This document shows, piece by piece, positions 1 to 5,178 of a DNA stretch of 5,178 bases (the stretch's first letter is position 1; every line of letters begins with the position of its first letter). The notes beneath the pieces were generated by a model. The model saw only the letters and a program-made list of their open reading frames with translations. It was not told the origin of the DNA and made no database searches. The translations under genes and the position numbers were made by a program. Source of the DNA: Campylobacterales bacterium (lineage in GTDB: Bacteria; Campylobacterota; Campylobacteria; Campylobacterales; Arcobacteraceae); assembly GCA_027064245.1 (NCBI GenBank), contig JAMOPZ010000486.1:1-5178 (forward strand), written 5' to 3'.

Positions 1-267
1 ATCGTATTCACTTTCTTTCTTAATAACTTCTAAATATATATCATTATTATAATCAAGATGAACTAAAAATTCATCTATAAAAACAGTTTGTTGAATATTG
101 GATCTATTAATATATGCAGATTCATCTAAAGTATTATTTGATGATAGATCAGTTAAATAATACTCAACCATAGATGGTGCCATATTTTGAATATTTGATT
201 CAAATTCATCAAAAGAGCTTGAATCAAATGTTGTATATAGTAAATTATTATCTAATTGTACAATCAA
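1..267 (-). CDS. Unrecognised acidic protein, N-terminal part (3' end beyond window)
   Basis: An open frame of 89 codons runs to the left edge without a stop, so the C-terminus is missing. I do not recognise the family. The visible part begins (L/M)IVQLDNNLLYTTFDSS, is rich in Asp, Glu, Ser and Asn, and contains no obvious membrane segment, signal peptide or catalytic motif. The reading frame is in phase with the gene before it and is separated from it only by that gene's TAA (274-276) and two codons. The only usable start near the N-terminus is TTG at 265-267. The next ATG is codon 29 (181-183), and using it would discard a stretch that looks like normal coding sequence. No Shine-Dalgarno sequence precedes the TTG, so translation is probably coupled to termination of the upstream coiled-coil gene. 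The codon use and sustained open frame make it a real gene; its function is unknown. Confidence 0.65.
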   Translation of the reverse strand, partial: MIVQLDNNLLYTTFDSSSFDEFESNIQNMAPSMVEYYLTDLSSNNTLDESAYINRSNIQQTVFIDEFLVHLDYNNDIYLEVIKKESEYD

Positions 268-273
268 AACTAA

Positions 274-687
274 TTATTTATAATCATTTAATAACGATTG
301 CATTCTTCCTAGATCTAATCCTGTAGAGTGCGACAGTGTTTCTTCCTCTTGTGTTTCTTCACTAATATCTATAGTAGTTTGTTGTTGATCTTTTACTACT
401 GGTGTCTCTTCTTCTTTGTTTTGTGTTTTTTCTACTGTTTCTGTTGTTTCTATAGGCTTGCTTGATAAAATACCTTCAATTTTACTTAACATATCATTCA
501 TCTCTAGTTTATGATGAGTTGTAGTATCATTTAATTTAGCTAATTGTTCTTGATAATCTTCATTTTGCAACTCTAACTCTTCTACATTTTCTTTTAATTT
601 TTTATTCTCATCTCGTAAGATCTCATATGCATCTAATAATTGATTTAATGCCTGGCTTAATTGCTCTACTGTATTTGTTTTTGTCAT
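274..687 (-). CDS. Small coiled-coil protein with acidic linker and C-terminal peptide; ZapB-like build, function unknown
   Basis: This is a 137-residue soluble protein with no signal peptide. Residues 7-52 form an uninterrupted heptad series with V7, L10, L14, L17, Y21, L24, N28, L31, V35, L38, N42, Y45, L49 and L52 at the a/d positions. The two buried Asn residues at a positions are typical of parallel dimeric coiled coils. Residues about 77-120 are a Thr/Glu/Gln-rich, probably disordered acidic linker. The last 17 residues (ending LDLGRMQSLLNDYK) regain hydrophobic character and look like a short binding peptide or helix. The start is supported by a good AGGAG at 696-700, 8 bases before the ATG. 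It lies 56 bases after prlC on the same strand and is probably in its operon. The build (short dimeric coil) recalls the cell-division factor ZapB, but I see no sequence signature that proves this. Treat it as an uncharacterised coiled-coil protein. Confidence 0.85.
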   Translation of the reverse strand: MTKTNTVEQLSQALNQLLDAYEILRDENKKLKENVEELELQNEDYQEQLAKLNDTTTHHKLEMNDMLSKIEGILSSKPIETTETVEKTQNKEEETPVVKDQQQTTIDISEETQEEETLSHSTGLDLGRMQSLLNDYK

Positions 688-695
688 GTTTTATA

Positions 696-700
696 CTCCT
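696..700 (-). promoter_or_regulatory. Ribosome binding site of the coiled-coil gene
   Basis: On the minus strand AGGAG lies 8 bases before the ATG at 685-687 and fixes this start. The 56-base gap after prlC (688-743) contains no convincing terminator, which is consistent with read-through from prlC. Confidence 0.75.
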
Positions 701-743
701 ATTTTTTGTTGTTATCTTAATATTACTGGAATTTTAACAAAAG

Positions 744-2708
744 TTAACTGATAATTCCATCAATTTTTAAAAGAGCTTCAATATTTGGTGTTTTATTTGC
801 AAATTTTATAAATAATTTATCCATATCAACACTACCACCTTTTTTTAATATAAACTCTTTATATTTTGAAGATAATGTAGTATTTAATACACCTTTTTCT
901 CTAAACAGATCAAATCCACTTGCACTTAAAACCTCCGCCCACTTATAACTATAATATCCAGCAGCATACCCACCTGCAAAAATATGGCTAAAACTATTTT
1001 GGAATTTATTATATCTAGGTGGTTTAACTACTGCTATTTCATCTCGTATAGTATCTAATAATATTTGTACTTCATTTGTATTGTATAAGTGTTGATGTAG
1101 TTTAAAATCAAACAATGCAAACTCTATTTGTCTAAGTGTTGTAAGTGATGATTGAAAATTTCTAGCAACTATTAATTTCTCAATAGAATCATCATCTAAA
1201 ATCTTATTTGTTTTATAATGTTTTGCAAACATTTGTAGTATATCTTTATCATATGCAAAATATTCCAAAAATTGTGATGGAAACTCTACTGTATCCCATT
1301 TAACCCCGTTTATACCACTTACAAATGGTTCTTTCACATCACTTAGAAGATGATGCAGTGCATGTCCCATCTCATGGAATAATGTTACTATATCATCATG
1401 TCTTAATAAAGATGGGTTAGATTGTGTAGATGGAGAAAAATTACACACTACAAAAGCTGTTGCTAATTTTTCTTCATTATCCATTATACAATGTGTATGC
1501 CAATTATTCATCCAAGCACCACTTTTCTTATCATCTCTAACCTCTAAATCAAGGTAAAGTCGTGCTATTGTTTTATTGTTTTCATTTATATTATACACTT
1601 TTACTTTTTCATCCCAAGCAGGTGTATTACTCTTAATAATCGTTATATCTAAAAATTTATTTAAAAATTCAAATAATCCCTCTACAACTTTTGATTGTTC
1701 AAAATATGGTTTATAGTATTCTTCATCTATATCATAATTTTTCTCTTTTAGTTTTTGACTATAATATGCAATATCATAACTTTTCAACTCTTTAACCCCA
1801 TCTAATTTATAAGCAAACTCTTTTAGCTCTTGCAACTCTTGTTTTGCTTTAGGTTTTGCATATTTTGATATATCATACAAAAAATTTATAACCTCTTGTT
1901 CCTCATTTGCCATTTTTGTTGCAAGTGAAAGTTGTGTATAATTCTTAAAGCCCAATAAAAGTGCTTCTTTTTCTCTTAAATTTAATATCTCTTCTATTAA
2001 TTGCTCATTTTGAGGAGCTCTTGTACTATATGCCTTATAGATCTCTTCCCTTTTTTCTCTATTTGAACCATAAGTAATATATGCTAAATAAGATGGGATC
2101 TGAAGTGTAAATCTGTATTTCTCTTTTTGGTCTTTATCTATATACATAGCATTTTGAAGATCTGATTTAGGTATCTCTTTTATATCCTCTTTATTATCTA
2201 AAATCATCTCCCAAGAGTTTGTTGCATCTAGTACATTTTGAGAAAATGATTGTGATAGTTCACTTAATCTTAAATTAATATTTTCTAACTCTTTTTTCTT
2301 CTGCTTATCTAGCCCACAACCTCCAAGCTCAAACTCTCTTATCTCATTTTCTAAAACTTTTTGTTGTTCTATATTTAAAGAGCTATTTTCATTTAACTGT
2401 ATATCTTTAAAAGCACTATAAATCTTTTCATTTGACATTAATTGTGAAGAATAAATGGAGATTAAAGGTAAACACTCATTATGCACTTGTTGTGTCAATT
2501 TTGTATTTTTTACACTATCAAGATGAAAAATTGGTGTTATAAACTCTTCTAATTTTAATGAAAGTTTCTGATAAGGAACTACAAAATTTGCATAAGTTTT
2601 TTTATCTTGTTTTAATATATTATCTAACTCTTTCTTATTATTAACGATAAGTTTTTCTAATTGTTTTGCACTATTTTCAAAATCATCTATTATAAAATCT
2701 TTAAACAT
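744..2708 (-). CDS. prlC: Oligopeptidase A, M3 family zinc metallopeptidase (PrlC/OpdA)
   Basis: This is a cytoplasmic zinc endopeptidase that cleaves short peptides; in E. coli the homologue degrades cleaved lipoprotein signal peptides and oligopeptides. The 654 residues are close to the usual 680 or so. The N-terminal helical part carries the M3A-type stretch around residues 130-165 (GGCGLDKQ..., then LSQSFSQNVLDAT). The catalytic core contains GAWMNNW (397-403), the zinc motif H445-E446-M447-G448-H449, and the third zinc ligand E475 in WDTVEFPSQF, at the same spacing from the HExxH as in OpdA. The substrate-binding segment HIFAGGYAAGYYSY (575-588) includes the conserved tyrosines. These motifs match OpdA/PrlC rather than PepF (M3B). 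All key residues are present, so it should be active. The ATG is preceded by AAGG at 2715-2718 with a 6-base spacer. It is the first gene of a probable three-gene minus-strand operon and is divergent from the ATP-grasp gene. Confidence 0.96.
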   Translation of the reverse strand: MFKDFIIDDFENSAKQLEKLIVNNKKELDNILKQDKKTYANFVVPYQKLSLKLEEFITPIFHLDSVKNTKLTQQVHNECLPLISIYSSQLMSNEKIYSAFKDIQLNENSSLNIEQQKVLENEIREFELGGCGLDKQKKKELENINLRLSELSQSFSQNVLDATNSWEMILDNKEDIKEIPKSDLQNAMYIDKDQKEKYRFTLQIPSYLAYITYGSNREKREEIYKAYSTRAPQNEQLIEEILNLREKEALLLGFKNYTQLSLATKMANEEQEVINFLYDISKYAKPKAKQELQELKEFAYKLDGVKELKSYDIAYYSQKLKEKNYDIDEEYYKPYFEQSKVVEGLFEFLNKFLDITIIKSNTPAWDEKVKVYNINENNKTIARLYLDLEVRDDKKSGAWMNNWHTHCIMDNEEKLATAFVVCNFSPSTQSNPSLLRHDDIVTLFHEMGHALHHLLSDVKEPFVSGINGVKWDTVEFPSQFLEYFAYDKDILQMFAKHYKTNKILDDDSIEKLIVARNFQSSLTTLRQIEFALFDFKLHQHLYNTNEVQILLDTIRDEIAVVKPPRYNKFQNSFSHIFAGGYAAGYYSYKWAEVLSASGFDLFREKGVLNTTLSSKYKEFILKKGGSVDMDKLFIKFANKTPNIEALLKIDGIIS

Positions 2709-2735
2709 TTTTAACCTTTTTTTATTTTTTTTGGA

Positions 2736-2741
2736 AGTATA
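2736..2741 (-). promoter_or_regulatory. Candidate -10 element for the prlC operon
   Basis: Read on the minus strand this is TATACT, one mismatch from TATAAT, lying inside the perfect palindrome AAGTATACTT (2735-2744). It would place the transcription start near 2729 and give a leader of about 20 bases before prlC. No good -35 hexamer is visible, which is common in Campylobacterota housekeeping promoters. The call rests on pattern only. Confidence 0.35.
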
Positions 2742-2775
2742 CTTAAATTATCTTTTATTTTAATGAGAAAAAGAG

Positions 2776-2781
2776 TAATAT
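2776..2781 (+). promoter_or_regulatory. Candidate -10 element for the ATP-grasp/lolA operon
   Basis: TAATAT lies 28 bases before the ATP-grasp start codon. The expected transcription start is near 2788, leaving a short leader that still contains the ribosome binding site. The upstream sequence is AT-rich with a T-rich patch at 2751-2760 but no clear -35. A second candidate, TATTAT at 2788-2793, would start transcription at or inside the ribosome binding site and is less likely. Confidence 0.3.
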
Positions 2782-2798
2782 TAAAGATATTATTTATT

Positions 2799-2803
2799 AG
2801 GAG
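2799..2803 (+). promoter_or_regulatory. Ribosome binding site of the ATP-grasp ligase gene
   Basis: A strong AGGAG sits 6 bases before the ATG at 2810 and fixes the start of this gene. It is the best Shine-Dalgarno site on the plus strand here and probably also serves lolA through translational coupling, since lolA has none of its own. Confidence 0.8.
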
Positions 2804-2809
2804 ATTATT

Positions 2810-3718
2810 ATGTCAAAAAACAGAACAATTGGTATGTGGCTTTACACTAATGGTGGTGGTGATAAAATTGCAAAAAAAATTATAAAAAAACTAAAACAAC
2901 GAGATATTAAAGTTATTAACGATATTAAATTACATGATTGTGTCTCAAAAAATGGACATATACTTTATAAAGATTTAAAAGTAGATCAATTAGATCTATT
3001 TTTTAGTTACAATGCAGGTGAACAAACACAGTATCAAACATATTTATACCAAGCCCTCAATAGAGTCGTTCCTATGATAAACTCATACGATTCTTTTGCC
3101 CTAACAGAAGATAAATTTCAAACATCATTTGTATTAAGAAATGCCGGTATTCCAACAGCAGATTATAAATTATGCCATAGAGATAATACACAAGCATTAA
3201 AAGAGATTATTAAAAAATGGGATAAAATGGTATATAAACCAACAGATGGTTGGGGTGGTGTAGGACTTACAAAAATAGAATCAGAAGCTAGTCTTGATAT
3301 GTTAATGCCATTTTTAAATCATATGGATTTAAGATATTTTTATGTAGAAAAATTTATCAAATATGACAATACAGATTTTAGAATAGATATAGTTGATGGT
3401 AAATTTGTAAGTTGCTATGGTAGAAAAGCAAGTGGTAACGACTGGCGTACAAATGTAACTAGTGGTGGAAGTGTATTTTTAAGAGAAGCACCAAGCGAAG
3501 CTATAAAAATAGCTAAAAAGGCTTGTAAAATATGTGGTGTTGATATAGGTGGAGTTGATATTATCTATGATATTGAAAAAGAGCAATATATTGTATTAGA
3601 AGTAAATGGAATACCTGCTTTTGCAACACCAGAACAAGAAAAACTAGGATTAGATTTTAACAATAAAAAAATAGATCTAATTGTCGATCTAATAGATAAA
3701 AAAAGTAGATCTGTATGA
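2810..3718 (+). CDS. RimK-type ATP-grasp ligase, substrate unknown (alpha-L-glutamate ligase-like)
   Basis: This is a 302-residue cytoplasmic protein of the ATP-grasp superfamily. These enzymes use ATP to activate a carboxylate as an acyl phosphate and join it to an amine; RimK relatives add glutamate or similar amino acids to proteins or cofactors. A pre-ATP-grasp domain spans about residues 1-95. It is followed by DKFQTSFVLRNAGIPTADY (101-119), the usual entry to the fold with K102. The nucleotide-binding lysine K143 is in VYKPTDGWGGVGL with its glycine-rich loop. Next come E180, then DFRIDIVDGK (189-198), then DWRTNVTSGG (211-220). The likely magnesium ligands are D250 in GVDIGGVDII, and E264 and N266 in VLEVNGIPAF. 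The core therefore looks complete and active. The MptN/CofF/RimK group is the nearest family I can name, but the acceptor and amino acid cannot be deduced. The gene overlaps lolA by 4 bases, suggesting co-translation. Confidence 0.88.
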   Translation: MSKNRTIGMWLYTNGGGDKIAKKIIKKLKQRDIKVINDIKLHDCVSKNGHILYKDLKVDQLDLFFSYNAGEQTQYQTYLYQALNRVVPMINSYDSFALTEDKFQTSFVLRNAGIPTADYKLCHRDNTQALKEIIKKWDKMVYKPTDGWGGVGLTKIESEASLDMLMPFLNHMDLRYFYVEKFIKYDNTDFRIDIVDGKFVSCYGRKASGNDWRTNVTSGGSVFLREAPSEAIKIAKKACKICGVDIGGVDIIYDIEKEQYIVLEVNGIPAFATPEQEKLGLDFNNKKIDLIVDLIDKKSRSV

Positions 3719-4233
3719 AAATAGTTATTTTACTTTTTATAACACTTTTATATTTATATGGATTTAAACTATCTGATATAAAAACATATCAAGCAAATTT
3801 TATACAAACAATTACAAATCCACAAAATAAAATATTAAAATACAAAGGAAATATTTATATTAAATACCCCTCTTCTATTTTGTGGAATTATAAAGAACCA
3901 ATAGAAAAAGATATTTATATAAAACAAAGTATTGTTACAATTATTGAACCAGATTTAGAGCAAGCTATTATTACAAATTTAGAAAAGAATATAAATATCT
4001 TTGATATATTTAAAAATGCAAAACTTATATCACCTAACAATTATAAAGCATTATTTAATGATACTGATTATTATATAAATGTAAAAAATAACCAAATAAA
4101 ATCAATTTCATATAAAGATAAATTGGATAATCATATAAAAATTGTATTTTCTAAGATATTACAAAATAGATCTATATCTAATAATATATTTGAATTTATA
4201 ATACCTTTAGAATATGATACAATCAGAAAATAA
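3715..4233 (+). CDS. lolA: Outer-membrane lipoprotein carrier protein LolA
   Basis: This periplasmic chaperone takes outer-membrane lipoproteins released by the LolCDE transporter and carries them across the periplasm. The 172 residues begin with a signal peptide: a basic start (MK), a hydrophobic core at about 3-15, and probable cleavage after G16. The mature part shows the LolA pattern: YQANFIQTI (25-33), then GNIYIKYPSSILWNYKEP (45-62) with P52, W57 and P62, then EPDLEQAI (88-95), matching the E. coli segment that ends VEQA. The arginine important in E. coli LolA (mature R43, in KRPNLFNW) aligns without gaps with Y51. The ATG overlaps the stop of the ATP-grasp gene (ATGA), and no Shine-Dalgarno sequence is visible before it, so translation probably depends on re-initiation. 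It converges on galU with only 5 bases between the stop codons. Confidence 0.88.
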   Translation: MKIVILLFITLLYLYGFKLSDIKTYQANFIQTITNPQNKILKYKGNIYIKYPSSILWNYKEPIEKDIYIKQSIVTIIEPDLEQAIITNLEKNINIFDIFKNAKLISPNNYKALFNDTDYYINVKNNQIKSISYKDKLDNHIKIVFSKILQNRSISNNIFEFIIPLEYDTIRK

Positions 4234-4238
4234 TATTT

Positions 4239-5060
4239 TTATAATAAATTTGAAGAAAAGTACTTTGATGCTTCCATAAAACCATCTATACTACCACAGT
4301 CAAATCTTTTTCCTTCAAATTTATATGCCAAAACTTTTCCTTGTTTTGCTAATGTAAGCAAAGCATCTGTTATTTGTATCTCTCCACCCTTACCTGGCTT
4401 TGTTTCTTTTATAATATCAAAAATTTCAGGTATTAAAATATATCGTCCAATAATTGCTAAATTTGTAGGGGCATCTTCTGGTTTTGGTTTTTCTACCATA
4501 TTTGATACTTTTACAATATTATATTCAATAAACTCTCCATCTATTACACCATATTTATCAGTATCTTTTTTTGGTATCTCTTCAATTGCAACTATACAAT
4601 AATCTGGATATTTTTTATATAACTCTACCATTTGAGATAAAACTGTATCACCACTATTATCACACAAATCATCAGCTAAAATAACAGCAAATGGTTCATT
4701 ACCAATTAAAGGTTCACCTGTAAGTATAGCATGACCTAAACCTTTCATCTCTTTTTGTCTAGTATATGTAAATATTGTAGAATCTATTAAACTATTTAAA
4801 GGTTCTAAAAGCTTTTCTTTACTATTTCCACTTATATTTTGCTCTATATCTGTATGTGTATCAAAATAATCCTCTATAGCTTTTTTATATTTACTTGTTA
4901 CTATAGCCATAGTATTACAACCTGCACTTTTAGCTTCTTCTACACCATATTGAATAAGTGGTTTTGTACCAATTGGCAACATCTCTTTTGGTATTGATTT
5001 TGTAATTGGTAAAAATCTAGTACCATAACCTGCTGCTGGAAATAAACATTTTTTAATCAT
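4239..5060 (-). CDS. galU: UTP--glucose-1-phosphate uridylyltransferase
   Basis: This enzyme makes UDP-glucose from UTP and glucose-1-phosphate in the cytoplasm, supplying glycan and lipooligosaccharide synthesis. At 273 residues it has the usual length of bacterial GalU. The N-terminal nucleotide-binding signature is intact: FPAAGYGTRFLPITKSIPKEMLP, with G11, G13, R15, K21 and P24-K25-E26. Other motifs are RQKEMKGLGHAI (101-112), the metal-binding LADD (128-131), YGVI (170-173), VEKP (189-192, with the conserved catalytic-region K191), GKGGEIQITDAL (223-234) and FDCGS (253-257). No key residue is missing. The start ATG lies inside the end of the mutase gene (8-base overlap) and is preceded by GGAG within that gene, so the two are co-transcribed and probably co-translated. 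GalF-type paralogues are unlikely because the catalytic motifs are all present. Confidence 0.97.
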   Translation of the reverse strand: MIKKCLFPAAGYGTRFLPITKSIPKEMLPIGTKPLIQYGVEEAKSAGCNTMAIVTSKYKKAIEDYFDTHTDIEQNISGNSKEKLLEPLNSLIDSTIFTYTRQKEMKGLGHAILTGEPLIGNEPFAVILADDLCDNSGDTVLSQMVELYKKYPDYCIVAIEEIPKKDTDKYGVIDGEFIEYNIVKVSNMVEKPKPEDAPTNLAIIGRYILIPEIFDIIKETKPGKGGEIQITDALLTLAKQGKVLAYKFEGKRFDCGSIDGFMEASKYFSSNLL

Positions 5061-5178
5061 TTAGCAACTCCAATAATTTTTCTTGATAATACAAAGCAGT
5101 TTTTTCATCTTGTGCTTCAAATCTTGTAACTAATTTTGGCGTAGTATTACTAGCTCGTACTAATCCCCATCCGTTTTC
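5053..5178 (-). CDS. algC: Phosphomannomutase/phosphoglucomutase, C-terminal end only (5' end beyond window)
   Basis: The last 41 codons and the TAA stop of a gene that enters from the right edge. The visible protein starts ENGWGLVRASNTTPKLVTRFEA and ends LLELLND. The RASNTTP motif (5137-5157) is the phosphate-binding loop of domain 4 in the alpha-D-phosphohexomutase family and matches the AlgC type from Pseudomonas, which acts on both mannose and glucose phosphates. The enzyme interconverts hexose-6-phosphate and hexose-1-phosphate and so provides the glucose-1-phosphate used by GalU, the next gene. It overlaps galU by 8 bases. The catalytic serine and metal-binding loops lie outside the window, so activity and exact sugar preference cannot be judged. 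Homologues are also named manB or pgm. Confidence 0.88.
   Translation of the reverse strand, partial: ENGWGLVRASNTTPKLVTRFEAQDEKTALYYQEKLLELLND
5068..5071 (-). promoter_or_regulatory. Ribosome binding site of galU inside the mutase gene
   Basis: On the minus strand GGAG lies 7 bases before the galU ATG, within the last codons of the upstream mutase gene. It supports the chosen galU start and the 8-base overlap with that gene. Confidence 0.75.

Noticed and set aside
317..470. T/C-rich low-complexity stretch on the plus strand
   Set aside because: It is the coding sequence of the Thr/Glu/Gln-rich linker of the coiled-coil protein on the minus strand, not a separate repeat element.
734..747. 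Inverted repeat TTAAC-AAAA-GTTAA spanning the prlC stop codon, as a possible terminator
   Set aside because: The stem is only 5 mostly A/T pairs and no T-run follows it on the minus strand, so it is too weak to be an intrinsic terminator.
3674..3712. Repeated GATCTAAT/GATCT words at the end of the ATP-grasp gene
   Set aside because: They encode the repeated Asp-Leu-Ile pattern of a C-terminal helix (IDLIVDLID) and are explained by the protein sequence and AT-rich codon use.
4226..4250. AT-rich segment between lolA and galU as a bidirectional terminator
   Set aside because: The possible stems are about 3 A/T pairs or are direct rather than inverted repeats, so no stable hairpin forms.
1..5178. 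Possible mobile element, defence system, CRISPR array or structured RNA
   Set aside because: Nearly the whole window is accounted for by ordinary chromosomal genes with uniform base composition. The only gaps are 56 and 101 bases, and I saw no transposase, integrase, terminal repeats or regularly spaced repeats.

Overview
The window is a compact, very AT-rich stretch of bacterial chromosome. The low GC content, short or overlapping gene junctions, codon bias towards A/T endings, and gene types suggest a Campylobacterota genome, most like the Arcobacter group. That placement is inferred from style and gene content, not from a database match. All the genes look like chromosomal housekeeping or envelope genes. 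There is no sign of an insertion sequence, phage, CRISPR array, tRNA or rRNA.

Layout. Bases 1-2708 are read on the minus strand as one likely operon: an M3-family oligopeptidase A (prlC, 744-2708), then a 137-residue coiled-coil protein (274-687), then an unrecognised gene that runs off the left edge (1-267, apparent TTG start). A 101-base AT-rich gap (2709-2809) separates this operon from a divergent plus-strand pair. That pair is a RimK-type ATP-grasp ligase of unknown substrate (2810-3718) and lolA, the periplasmic lipoprotein carrier (3715-4233), joined by a 4-base ATGA overlap. Convergent to lolA, 5 bases away, lies a minus-strand pair: the 3' end of an AlgC-type phosphomannomutase/phosphoglucomutase (5053-5178, cut by the right edge) overlapping galU (4239-5060) by 8 bases.

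How the genes fit together. The mutase and GalU form a pathway pair: glucose-6-P to glucose-1-P to UDP-glucose, which feeds surface polysaccharide and lipooligosaccharide synthesis. LolA moves outer-membrane lipoproteins across the periplasm, so the right half has an envelope-building theme. The ATP-grasp ligase is tightly coupled to lolA, but its substrate cannot be read from the sequence. PrlC is a cytoplasmic peptidase that degrades oligopeptides and cleaved signal peptides. The two small proteins after it are uncharacterised; the coiled-coil one has the general build of a ZapB-like cytoskeletal accessory protein.

I found no clear new multi-gene system. The points most worth a second look are the ATP-grasp/lolA coupling, the loss of the functionally important LolA arginine, the regular coiled coil with a tethered C-terminal peptide, and the in-frame stop/TTG junction at the left end.
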